From Isoetes taiwanensis (Eukaryota > Streptophyta > Lycopodiopsida > Isoetales > Isoetaceae): a stretch of DNA of 64,000 bases. Below are positions 12,862 through 23,902 of the stretch, piece by piece. The notes under the pieces were generated by a model, which made no database searches, had not been told where the DNA came from, and saw only the letters and a program-made list of their open reading frames with translations. Location of the stretch: assembly GCA_021234155.1 (NCBI GenBank), contig JAJEKV010000051.1:10312105-10376104 (forward strand). The letters are read 5' to 3'. The position numbers and the translations under genes were made by a program. Within the stretch, counting starts at the first letter, position 1, and every line of letters starts with the position of its first letter.

Positions 12862-14077
12862 AGGGACTTTGGCAAACGTGAGGCCTTTTATTGCAAGAGA
12901 GGGTTTTTGAGCTCTGTGATGCTGAGGAGGAGGCCAGAGGAGGCATCCGGAGGAGGATCGTATCCAAGTTGTGGAGGCAATAGGTTGAAGAAACAGCATC
13001 GGATCTTCTTCCTTTTCAGGTGGGGTTTGGTTTCAATTGATGGAATTCTATGCAACTGCATATGCTGGCAGGACTACAGATTTATAACGCTATCTGTGAT
13101 TGGTAAGGACTCCAAAAGTTATTATTCTATAAAGCTTTATCATGAATTCATCTGAGGCAAAGCTTGTGTTAATAAAACTCTGAAAGTCAATACACGGAAT
13201 CGGAATTGCAAGAGGGCATGGAAGAATCAGTCTGTAACTGCCAAGAAATCGCTAGATTTATAGAATAAAATGTTAATCTGATTGAATCAGGGATGGGTAT
13301 GAAGTTTTTGCATCGATTCAAAAGCTTTTAGAGTTGTCCATACTAGATGAAAAAAAGGTTCTGAATCCTACAGGAACAGGTCGGAATTGCAAGGTAAGGG
13401 CCGATTTGGACTGCTAAAGGACCGATTTGGGACTGAGAAGGACCGATTTGCCTGGGGATGATAGAATCAGAGACTTGTACACCAGTTTCGGAGCTATGAG
13501 GCTGGGCTTGAATTCAAAGCAAAACAGGCCGGAATTGCTCATAAGGAGCCGAAATTGGGTTGGAAATGGTCGATTTGGCTTGGAACCGCTTTGATTTGGA
13601 GAATCGATGCCAAAAACTTGCTCTGCCATTGTTTTCCTAGAGCCGCCCTTTCTGTGTCGTTGCTGTTGTTCTTTGTGGTTTAATTGTTTTTATCTAATAA
13701 CAACCATTGTCTATTTGTTGCTTCTTATCTAATAATTACCTTTGTTAATGAAAGTATTGAGAGGGATGTTCAAGTACAAGAGCCACTGAGCTAGTGCAGG
13801 CAATCTAAGAGTCTGTAGATGAGTAAAGTACATAGGGGAGATACATGTGGAAATATAATAATTCTAGTTAAGCCATGCCATGCTTTGAATGGGGAAAAAT
13901 AACTAAGAGGATATATCTAACTTGGGTCTAATAAATCAAGGCTATAGAGGGCATGGTGCTTGTAGCCCTGGAGATGGGGCCTTTGCTGGAAAGTAGCCCA
14001 GTACAGATACAGAGCGTCAACGGAACCCCGGCATCGAGGACCATTAAGTTCGACCAATTTATATGGGGACCTTGTAA

Positions 14078-16296
14078 TGTTGCTGCTGCTTACGAGGGAA
14101 TTTATTGGGCACGTAGGCAAAATCTTCCAGTTGTATACCTTAAGCTTGATTTTGCAAAAGCTTATGACAGTGTCAGCTGGGAATTCATGCGTCGTTGTAT
14201 GCTAAGACTGGGATTTGGGGAACAATTCACATCAGATATTATGAAGCTGCATATCTCTGCTCGGGCGACTGTCCTGTTCCATGGTGAGCCGTCACATGCC
14301 TTTTCACTCGGTCGTGGTATTCGCCAGGGATGCCCTTTAGCACCATTGCTTTTCACAATTGTTGCAGAGGCTTTATCACAGTTATTCACCATTGCAACGA
14401 CAGAGGGACTTCTCCATGGTCTTGCAATGGAGGATGGCACGCAAGAGGTTTGCAATCAATATGCAGACGACACGTTCCTCTTCCTAGTCGCTAATGATGA
14501 GAATCTTGCTGCTGCCAAAATGATGTTAGACACTTTTTCACTGGCTTCCGGTATTCTTGTGGGGTGGTAGAAGTGTACAGCTTTGTGGACATTGGACAAT
14601 CCGGCTCCGGCATGTGTTCACGATTATCCATGGAAATTACTTGCGCATGGACAGGCCGTCAAGTTGTTGGGGATTCCAGTTGGCATCCATGTTACTATAG
14701 GAGCTGCTTGGGAGGAGATCATTAGGGGTTTGGAGAAGCACTTGTTCTGGTGGTCCACTGCTAAGTTGTCTCTTGCAGGTCGCATTACAGTAGCCAAGTC
14801 AGTCCTTAGTAGTACCCATGTTTATATGGCATCCTTACTGCTAGCACCACAGATCAAAGTGCGTGAGCTCATTGCAATAGTTCGGAACTTTATTTGGGCA
14901 GGTACGGAGGAAGGTGTTGTGGTTAAGGTGGCTTGGTCGAAGTGCATCCTTCCAAAATGGGCAGGTGGTCTGGGTATGATGGACTTCTTACTGCAGAGCA
15001 AAGTGCTTATTTCAAAGTTCATTTGGAGACTTCTGGATGGTGGGGATGACTCTCCTGGTTCACGCCTTCTTAGACAAGCTCTTGGTCCTTTGTATCCCTC
15101 TAGGCAAGAAGGTGTCAAACCAGTCCTACCTTGGGCTTTATTTCGAGACTTCTGCGGCCTTTTCCAAGCGCTTCTCCATTTTTGCGTGGCTTGTTGGTAG
15201 CATGGGAGGCGATCGGACATCTTTTTCGGCCATGCCCTCTATCCACACCCTATTGGAGACTCCATGGTGGTGGGCACCACGCCTCCGAGACCCCTCGGCA
15301 CCTCCATTGGCAGCCTGGGTTCATCCCCTTACACGAGACGATGGGTTCTTGCAGGTGTTGTCTCTATTCAAGCATGGTATGAGGAGGGTCGCCCTCTTGT
15401 CTTGGCCTGAATTCGAGGCAAAGTTCCTGCTCTCGTTGGGATGTATCTCTATGGGAGAAGGTCGCGAAAAATTTGCCTCTCATAGTGCAAGTTGGTCTTC
15501 TTTGAAAGGGTGCCATGGGACTGTCATGAAAATATTCACAAAGGCAAGCAATTTGTCGATCAAGATATCGCCTTCTTTTAGCACCACAACCCTCCGGTTG
15601 CGGATCGTGGCGCCTACATGTTTCACAACCCACTTTGTGTCGATGCGTGGCGATGGCTTTGGGATAGGTTGCTCCACCCTAAAGTCTCAGACCGTGGTGG
15701 CGTGTTATCCACAGGGTGCTCGCGGGTTAATGCCTTTCGACATCGCTATGATCCTCGCGATATCTGCGGTATGCCCGCCCGCCTCTCGGACGTTGAGACT
15801 CTTGAGCATTGTCTCTTTGATTGTCCCGAGGTTCAACCCAAGGGTCTGGCCGCAAGGTTTGTTTAACAATTATTAATCGGACTACCGATGCATCCTTTTG
15901 GCGTCCTATCCCAATGAATGGCCTTCAGCTAAACAAAGGGCATTTCACCTTGGTTCCGGTTGGCTCCTATGGTCGATATGGGAGCGTCGCAGACACCACA
16001 TCTTTCAGGGAATTTATTCATCTGCACACAGTGTTATTACAGTGGCCCAGAAAAAGATATTGACAGCTTACGAGTGTTCTTCCCTTGACTCAGAACTGGT
16101 GGATCGCATCTGGATTCAGTATCTCCGAATTGATTCTTATCATTAGTCTCCTATTCTAGAGTAAGTACATTGTGCTCCAGGCTCGTGCTCCTGTGGCATC
16201 TTTGTGTGCTTACACAGTTAGATGAGACATGTAAATTTTGTACTTTTTCTCTGATTAATAAACTTTTTGGCTTTCGTCCTTCAAAAAAAAAAAAAA
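14078..16296 (+). pseudogene. LINE type B, 5'-truncated, inserted in LTR2
   Basis: Bounded by a 9-bp TSD ACCTTGTAA (14069-14077 and 16297-16305) with a poly(A) tail at about 16283-16296. It opens in the RT palm (YLKLDFAKAYDSVSWEF, GIRQGCPLAPLLFTIVAEAL, QYADDTFLFLV), then thumb (KLLGIPVGIHV, KLSLAGRITVAKSVLSSTHVY, GGLGMMDFLLQSKVL) and zf-RVT-like (ETLEHCLFDCPEV near 15800). An in-frame TAG at 14568-14570 and frameshifts near 15150, 15600 and 15860 show decay. This subfamily differs from the copy at 9641-12861 and resembles those at 26700-29435 and 53494-56349. Confidence 0.85.
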
Positions 16297-16821
16297 ACCT
16301 TGTAACTTTTGGTTGTAAAATTGGAAGCTAAGGAGGTGGTGTTTTAATATAAAGTATTAAATTCCATAGCTAAATATATTATGGTAAACCATGGACACTA
16401 AGATGGACCATGAGGACTTTGGAGTGATAGCAAGTTGTGAGAAGCTTATGGGGGCTTCCAGAATATGGCGACGGCATGTGCCACTATTGGAATACCAAGG
16501 AATGGCTCGAGGAACTTTACATGAGATGGGTGCAGTCCCTATAGGGAAAAGAATTCAAAGTTCGTATGGACAAAAGAATCACATGAAAGAAAATGTGACA
16601 AGTTAAAATATCTAATGGATTCCATGGGCTAATATAGAAAGTTGTAATCCTTATGGGGAGAATACTCTGTGGTGGTAAGTGTTAGAGGTACGATGAGATG
16701 CATAAGAATTGAGACTTACACCGGATCTTTGAACAAGCTACTTCAACCCGGGCAGGGTGTATGGCAACATCCGCAACATCGTAACTTAGGCACATGTGTA
16801 GCAAATATTCTAATGAACACT

Positions 16822-17299
16822 ACATGTCATAGTCTTTGCATTGTTCCACTGTTGTCTTGGTATTTGATTATGTACTTGGAACTTCCGGGGTCGGACTTCT
16901 AGGTTCGGTGGCCTAGGTTGCTCCGGCATGCTCATGTTCATCTGTGATTCACTGTGGTTCTTGTGCTCTGTGACACCGGGCGTAGTTTCCCTGATCAGGA
17001 TGCTATGCCACCTCTGTGACTCCATGGTAAGAGGTCCTCCAGCGCCAGACGTGGGCTGGCACATGTCATAGTCTTTGCATTGTTCCACTGTTGTCTTGGT
17101 ATTTGATTATGTACTTGGAACCTCCGGGGTCGGACTTCTAGGTTCGGTGGCCTAGGTTGCTCCGGCATGCTCATGTTCATCTGTGATTCTCTGTGGTTCT
17201 TGTGCTCGTGGACACCGGGCGTAGTTTCCACGATCGAGGATGCTACGCCACCTCTGTGACTCCATGTTAAGAGGTCCTCCAGCCGACGCGGGCGGGAAG
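16822..17299 (+). repeat. Tandem duplication of about 239 bp inside LTR2
   Basis: The stretch beginning ACATGTCATAGTCTTTGC and ending just after CCTCCAGCGCCAGACG (16822-17059) is repeated immediately (17060-17299) with scattered substitutions and small indels. Other copies of this LTR in the window have it once. Confidence 0.75.
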
Positions 17300-17951
17300 G
17301 GTGCGCGCGATCTGAGGTTCACCCCACCAACTCCATGGCGGGACTCGTAATGTGAGTCGGCTGGGCATTTCTCTCGCTAACGGGCCCTGCATATAGGTCA
17401 TTTGAGCTTCCCATTGTCCCGGAGCTATGTATCATGATGGTTTGGTATTTTGACCATGTTCTTTGCTTCTGATGTTCATGTTTGATATTTCCTTGGATTA
17501 TGTTGTCATTGTATTAGCACTGTACTCACGTAGGATTTTCCGTCGTGTTTGTGCTTATCCAAGATTTCCGTGGTATTTCCATGCATGCAGTGGCAGCCAG
17601 GGATCCCCACTTAGTCACGAGGACTAACCCCAGTGAGTGCATGTGCAGTGAATAAGCAAGGGATGGCAGCGGTGCAGCTGAGGATCGTGGTTGAGCAAAG
17701 CTCCTGGGTTGAATTGTTCACAATTAGATGTTATATTTGTTGAGAATATGGATTCTTTGGATGTTAATATTATCTGATTATATTGAGATCTCCAGTATTT
17801 GGTCATTGAGTTTTGAGTGTGCAATTTAACTGTGCAAGAGGAAGATTCAATTCTTCACCATATTCAATTGTTTGTCATACCGACCTAGAATTAGCGCAGT
17901 GTTGACAAGATCTCGAGTTGCCTAGAGGGTCAACTCGGCAGGCTCGTCACA

Positions 17952-18271
17952 AGTTGGTATCAGAGCACTGTTGGATCTTTGGGAGTTGGCTTGTTGGTTG
18001 TACCATTGTGATGCTAACGGTTTTTCTTTCAAAGACATCAGGAGATGGTATCCTCAGAGGGGGGAGCAGTATCCAAAGGTGGTTAGCATGAAGGTGCTAA
18101 GGGAGAATTCTCCATGTAAGCAACGGAAGTAACTTCGCCAATGTTGAGGTACAGTTTTCTTGTCTAAGCTTGGAGTATACATGATCATGATAGTTCTAAT
18201 GGATTTGACAAGTGCTGCTAAGATCTGTGATCGACCCATGAGGACATGGGTTAATTTTTAGAAGGGGAGAC
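17952..18271 (+). mobile_element. Mini internal domain 2 of the giant-LTR array
   Basis: Second 320-bp internal domain, nearly identical to 9187-9506. The PBS TGGTATCAGAGC is at 17955-17966, and GAAGGGGAGAC immediately precedes the next TGTAACGG (18272). Its presence after LTR2 makes a tandem LTR-internal-LTR-internal-LTR array, usually explained by unequal recombination between LTRs. No gag/pol. Confidence 0.8.
18234..18251 (+). promoter_or_regulatory. AGGA-loop hairpin upstream of the polypurine tract (array copy)
   Basis: ACCCATG AGGA CATGGGT with a 7-bp stem, 20 nt upstream of the LTR start at 18272. Same position and loop as in the LARD (35522-35539) and TRIM (21906-21923). Confidence 0.65.
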
Positions 18272-19275
18272 TGTAACGGTCTTGGCCACTTGACAGTTTA
18301 GTATACGTATTTATATGCATATACGTATGCGTGGCATACATGCAGCATGTGATAAACATAAGCAAAGGTTTTGTTTAGAAATGGATTTTTGGAAAAGAGG
18401 GCCTTTGGCAAACGTGAGGCCTTTTATTGCAAGAGAGGGTTTTTGGGAGCTCTGTGATGCTGAGGAGGAGGCCAGAGGAGGCATCCGGAGGAGGATCGTA
18501 TCCAAGCTGTGGAGGCAAGAGGTTGAAGAAACAGCATCGGATCTTCTTCCTTTTCAGGTGGGGTTTGGTTTCAATTGATGGAATTCTATGCAACTGCATA
18601 TGCTGGGAGGACTAGAGATTTATAACGCTATCTCTGATTGGTAAGGACTCCAAAAGTTATTATTCTATAAAGCTTTATCATGAATTCATCTGAGGCAAAG
18701 CTTGTGTTAATAAAACTCTGAGAGTCAATACACGGAATCGGAATTGCAAGAGGGCATGGAAGAATCAGTCTGTAACTGCCAGGAAATCGCTAGATTTACA
18801 GAATAAAATGTTAATCTAATTGAATCAGGGATGGGTATGAAGTTTCTGCATCGATTCAAAAGCTTTTAGAGTTGTCCATACTAGATGAAAAAAAGGTTCT
18901 GAATCCTACATGAACAGGTCGGAATTGCAAGGTAAGGGCCGATTTGGACTGCTAAAGGACCAATTTGGGGCTGAGAAGGACCGATTTGTCTGGGGATGAT
19001 AGAATCAGAGACTTGTACACCAGTTTCGGAGCTATGAGGCTGGGCTTGAATTCAAAGCAAAACAGGCCGGAATTGCTGACAAGGAGCCGAAATTGGGTTG
19101 GAAATGGTCGATTTGGCTTGGAACCGCTTTGATTTGGAGAATCGATGCCAAAAACTTGCTCTGCCGTTGTTTTCCTAAAGCCGCCCTTTCTGTGTCGTTG
19201 CTGCTGTTCTTTGTGGTTTAATTGTTTTTATCTAATAACAACCATTGTCTATTTGTTGCTTCTTATCTAATAATT
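18272..19275 (+). mobile_element. LTR3 of the array, first ~1 kb only
   Basis: Starts TGTAACGG and follows the first segment of LTR2 with few differences. It stops at CTAATAATTACCTTTG, where the sequence flips into an inverted piece of the same LTR (19276 onward). Short repeated reading frames here recur in every copy because the copies are similar; they are not supported as genes. Confidence 0.75.
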
Positions 19276-21796
19276 ACCTTTGGTGTTCATTACAATATTT
19301 GCTACACATGTGCCTAAGTTACGCTGTTGCGGATGTTGCCATACACCCTGCCCGGGTTGAAGTAGCTTGTTCAAAAATCCGGTGTAAGTCTCAATTCCTA
19401 CGCATCTCATCGCACCTCTAACACTTACCACCACAGAGTATTCTCCCCATAAGGATTACAACTTTCTATATTAGCCCATGGAATCCATTAGATATTTTAA
19501 CTTGTCACATTTTCTTTCATGTGATTCTCTTGTCCATACGAACTTTGAATTCTTTTCCCTATAGGGACTGCACCCATCTCATGTAAAGTTCCCCGAGCCA
19601 TTCCTTGGTATTCGAATAGTGGCACATGCCGTCGCCATATTCTGGAAGCCCCCATAAGCTTCTCACAACTCGCTATCACTTCAAAGTCCTCATGGTCCAT
19701 CTTAGTGTCCATGGTTTACCATAATATATTTAGCTAAGGAATTTAATACTTTATATTAAAACACCACCTCCTTAGCTTCCAATTTTACAACCAAAAGTTA
19801 CAAGGTCCCCATATAAATTGGTCGAACTTAATGGTCCTCAATGCCGGGGTTCCTTTGACGCTCTGTATCTGTACTGGGCTACTTTCCAGCAAAGGCCCCA
19901 TCTCCAGGGCTACAAGCACCATGCCCTCTATAGCCTTGATTTATTAGACCCAAGTTAGATATATCCTCTTAGTTATTTTTCCCCATTCAAAGCATGGCAT
20001 GGCTTAACTAGAATTATTATATTTCCACATGTATCTCCCCTATGTACTTTACTCATCCACAGACTCTTAGATTGCCTGCACTAGCTCAGTGGCTCTTGTA
20101 CTTGAACACCCCTCTCAATACTTTCATTAACAAAGGTAATTATTAGATAAGAAGCAACAAATAGACAATGGTTGTTATTAGATAAAAACAATTAAACCAT
20201 AAAGAACAGCAGCAACGACACAGAAAGGGCGGCTCTAGGAAAACAACGGCAGAGCAAGTTTTTGGCATCGATTCTCCAAGTCAAAGCGGTTCCAAGCCAA
20301 ATCGACCATTTCCAACCCAATTTTGGCTCCTTGTCAGCAATTCCGGCCTGTTTTGCTTTGAATTCAAGCCCAGCCTCATAGCTCCGAAACTGGTGTACAA
20401 GTCTCTGATTCTATCATCCCCAGACAAATCGGTCCTTCTCAGCCCCAAATTGGTCCTTTAGCAGTCCAAATCGGCCCTTACCTTGCAATTCCGACCTGTT
20501 CATGTAGGATTCAGAACCTTTTTTTCATCTAGTATGGACAACTCTAAAAGCTTTTGAATCGATGCAGAAACTTCATACCCATCCCCAGGGTAGCCATTAA
20601 GGACGAAAGTTCGCCAAAAGGCTATTTTTTAGGTATCGAGAAATTTTGACGCTATGGTTTAGTAGGGCCCGTTATAGATTAAAAAAATAAAATTAGCCAA
20701 CTTTTCTACAAACAAATCTCACTCCACTTGAAAATTCGCCACATCCACTAAGCATCATAACTATGGATTTGCCTTATCCTCTACCCTCCTTCTCGAAGAC
20801 TTCTTAAGAAATTGCCTAATATTCTAGGCTTTTATCATAACCTGGTCTATTCTCCATATCCATCCAGGTACATATAATAATTTTAAGAGTTATTTTTGTA
20901 GCTATTGTGTTTTAAATACTTCTAGAGATGCACTGGAGAGCATTTTTTTATAGACCTCCCATTTAATAGATTTGTTTTATCTACAAGGATAAGCCACGTT
21001 CTCATTTGCAAAGGTTAAGTTGTGGTATCGCATCATGCAACTATAGTTATAATGTGTTTGTGTCCTTGATTAAATATGGATGCCGATGAATCAAATTTCA
21101 CCACAGAAATTGCACTTGGAAAATAAAGACACTTAAATCTTGGCAAAATAATATTGGCCATGATTCGCCTAGATTTCTATAAAAAACATTCACGTCTAGA
21201 AAACATTCGCCAGCATAACTAATCTTGCAACTCTATTATTCGCCCGACCTTCTCAATTATGCTTAGACGAATTTGGCTTTAAGGGCAACCCTGCCCATCC
21301 CTGATTCAATCAGATTAACATTTTATTCTGTAAATCTAGCGATTTCCTGGCAGTTACAGACTGATTCTTCCATGCCCTCTTGCAATTCCGATTCCGTGTA
21401 TTGACTTTCAGAGTTTTATTAACACAAGCTTTGCCTCAGATGAATTCATGATAAAGCTTTATAGAATAAAAACTTTTGAAGTCCTTACTAATCATAGATA
21501 GCATTATAAATCTCTAGTCCTGCCAGCATATGCAGTTGCATAGAATTCCATCAATTGAAACCAAACCCCACCTGAAAAGGAAGAAGATCCGATGTTGTTT
21601 CTTCAACCTCTTGTCTCCACAGCTTGGATACGATCCTCCTCCGGATGCCTCCTCTGGCCTCCTCCTCAGCATCACAGAGCTCCCAAAAACCCTCTCCTGC
21701 AATAAAAGGTCTCACGTTTGCCAAAGGCCCTCTTTTCCAAAAATCCATTTCTAAGCAAAACCTTTGCTTATATTTATCACATGCTGCATGTAGGAA
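19276..21796 (-). mobile_element. Inverted LTR segment of the giant-LTR family
   Basis: Read on the minus strand, this is a nearly whole LTR: first segment (21792 down to about 20130, interrupted by a hAT element), second segment (to about 19806), and third segment (to 19276). The first ~60 bp and the last ~1 kb of the LTR are absent. It forms inverted arms of about 0.95 kb with 18272-19275. At 21791 it is replaced by a different LTR element. Confidence 0.75.
20586..21293 (+). mobile_element. Non-autonomous hAT element (708 bp)
   Basis: Terminal inverted repeats CAGGGTAGCCATTAAGG at the left and the complement of CAGGGTTGCCCTTAAAG at the right. It is flanked by an exact 8-bp direct repeat CCCATCCC (20578-20585 and 21294-21301). 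CAGGG ends plus an 8-bp TSD are hallmarks of the hAT superfamily. The empty site can be read in the other LTR copies, which have CCCATCCC once. No transposase frame is present, so it was mobilised in trans. Confidence 0.85.
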
Positions 21797-22099
21797 CGTC
21801 ACAGTTGGTATCAGAGCAGGTCTCGAGTTCGAGTCTCCATGGGTGCCTATATGCATGGGTAATTTTCAAAGACTTGGTAATCATTGTGACATGGTATAGC
21901 CTTGGATGCTCGAGGACGAGCATAGTTCTAGTGGGAGAGACTGTAACGGGCCCATGGTAGACGGCTCGAGTATTCGATCCTTGAATGTGCCTGTGGGGCG
22001 TTCCCGAGACACCGGCATAAATGGGTAGAAATGACTACTCATAAACGTCTAGACGGTTTTGCCCAGTTGGTTAAGGGTCAACTCAGCAGGCTCGTCACA
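21797..22099 (+). mobile_element. TRIM-like LTR element with short LTR
   Basis: A remnant of the 5' LTR end (CGTCACA, 21797-21803) is followed by the PBS TGGTATCAGAGC (21806-21817). Then come a 138-bp internal domain, a purine run GTGGGAGAGAC, and a 158-bp 3' LTR (TGTAACGGG at 21942 to CTCGTCACA at 22099). Total coding capacity is nil. The last ~25 bp of the LTR match the giant-LTR family although the rest differs. The 5' LTR is almost entirely lost at the junction with inverted LTR sequence. Confidence 0.75.
21906..21923 (+). promoter_or_regulatory. AGGA-loop hairpin upstream of the polypurine tract (TRIM)
   Basis: ATGCTCG AGGA CGAGCAT: same loop, same 7-bp stem length and nearly the same distance (18 nt) to the LTR as in the two other families. 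The stem sequence is different but fully paired. Confidence 0.65.
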
Positions 22100-23810
22100 G
22101 ACAAAAATTTGATACAAAATTAAATTAGGGCAGACTGTAATGAAACAAATTATAAAGTGAAGGGAGAGTATAGCAGACGTATAGACAGAAGTTAATATGA
22201 TTAGAATGCCTTTCTACTAAACATGCGAGAATTATAAGTCTGTATTATATTAAAAGAAGAAATAGAAGTTGTCTATGTCTATGCCCGTGTATAATATATA
22301 ATCAGCTACATGTGTGTAAATAAAAAATGATTTCTAAATTAAGTATACTGTGATATAGTATCACTGCAATATATATCTATAAAAGTATAACATGAATGAA
22401 TAATCTAGTAATGAAAGGCATGTATTGATCAGTATAGTGAAATAAAGAAGTGAGTAGTCATGGATTCCAGAAGAGTTCCAACCATTGCACAACTCATCAC
22501 CATGAATGTAACAGTGGGACTTCCACAAACGGTGAGGCCTTTGATGTATAATGGTCATGGTTGAACAACATGTGTTCACCAACATGCACGCCATCAATTC
22601 CGGCTTCGACGTAAACGGCGCGTGCTACAATCACCAGCCGATATCTCGTGAGTCTTAGATCCGGCAGGGATCATGCAGGCCAACCTTCATGCAGCGAAGA
22701 ACGGGCTAGATGCATTCTAGGAATGGGAATGTGCATATAGGCATGATAGGACGCCTTCGTCTACGGCTATAATGGGAACATTACTATTCCTTATGCCGAG
22801 ACGGATGGCCAGCCTTAGGCATGATAGGTTTCTCCTTCTTCAATTTTCTTCTTCAAAGGGGGTGGTCCCTTCAACCACAACATATAAATTAATTTGTACA
22901 TACTGATGTCTTGTAATTTGTACCTTGGCACCTGAAGCTTCTTCTAAGGGCCATTCCGGGCCAATGTTCTTGTGGTGATATGTGTTTTATAGTGCACTAC
23001 TAGGCCCTATAGGCTACAGTCTACTGAGAATCTAAGTATCTTTTATATCACCGACCTGAGTCCGTTTAATCTTCCTTTAACTCTCCTTGTAAAGCCATGC
23101 AAAATGCTCTTCATGGAATATCTGGCTGAAACTCAATATAGAAAGTAAGTGGGAATTTAGAATCTGCATTTTATCTCTGGACATCTATTTAAGATATTCT
23201 GTAGATATTCCAACTTGTCTCGCTACCTCCACCGTCTATTTAAGATATTTTGTAGATATTCTAGCTTCCTCGCTACCATTCCTAGGGTATGCCTAGGGTA
23301 GGCCCTATGGGCAATTCAAAAAGGTTAGTGTGTTTTTTTTTTTTCTTATAAGGCACTGGTTTTAACATGACGTTGTAAAAATATGCCACATAATATGCCA
23401 CGATTTTAACACGACCGCGTAAGGTCGAACCGTACAAAGGTTGGAGTCAAAAATTGTATTGCGTGAAAACAGGACATTGCTGGGGGGGTAAACGGCCACG
23501 ATTGAATGGGTCTGGTCCACTCTCCGCCGTCCACAGTTTGTTGTGCTGTATGTATGGGCAGTCTTAGGTTTGCTCGAAACCGCTGTTTTTATCGAAATCC
23601 GTCATCCAGAAGAGCTAATCTTGGAGAATAGGACGGCTTAAGGATATACTGCGAACCCGTCCGATTGCAGCGTTAGCAGCTCAGCATTTTGGTATTGTAT
23701 ATAATCACACCCTTCGTGCCCGAATTGCTGGCCCCTTTCCTTTTCCTAACGATCCTCAATTCATACCTTTTGCTGCTCCTCAATCGTTGCCCTCTTATTG
23801 TGGTTGTGAT
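22100..23810. other. Non-coding flank upstream of the CBL gene
   Basis: AT-rich sequence without a convincing gene. Short related phrases (GGCATGATAGG near 22740 and 22820) and two ~43-bp direct repeats near 23.2 kb are the only structure noticed. The last few hundred bases are the presumed promoter region. Confidence 0.5.
23184..23277. repeat. Two-copy direct repeat, ~43-bp unit
   Basis: TCTATTTAAGATATTCTGTA... ending CTCGCTACC (23184-23227) is repeated at 23235-23277 with a few substitutions. Confidence 0.7.
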
Positions 23811-23818
23811 TATAAAAG
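23811..23818 (+). promoter_or_regulatory. TATA box of the CBL gene
   Basis: TATAAAAG lies 92 bp upstream of the first in-frame ATG (23903), leaving room for a 5' leader of about 50-60 nt. A four-codon upstream reading frame (ATG CTC CTG CAT TAG) lies in the predicted leader just before the start. Confidence 0.6.
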
Positions 23819-23902
23819 GGAGCAGAAGTAAAATATAGACACTGAGAGATATTCATCTATATATGTGGCTGCAACAATGCTCCTGCATTAGGGTACTTGT
23901 CC

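Larger units (their letters stand above)
9507..17951 (+). mobile_element. LTR2 of the giant-LTR array, with two nested LINEs
   Basis: This is the one complete LTR of the family, from TGTAACGG (9507) to GTCACA (17951). Removing the LINEs and one TSD copy each (9641-12870 and 14078-16305) leaves about 2.99 kb. An internal tandem duplication of about 239 bp (16822-17299) inflates it, so the ancestral LTR is about 2.75 kb. Pieces: 9507-9640, 12862-14077 and 16297-17951. It serves as 3' LTR for the internal domain at 9187 and as 5' LTR for the one at 17952. Confidence 0.75.
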
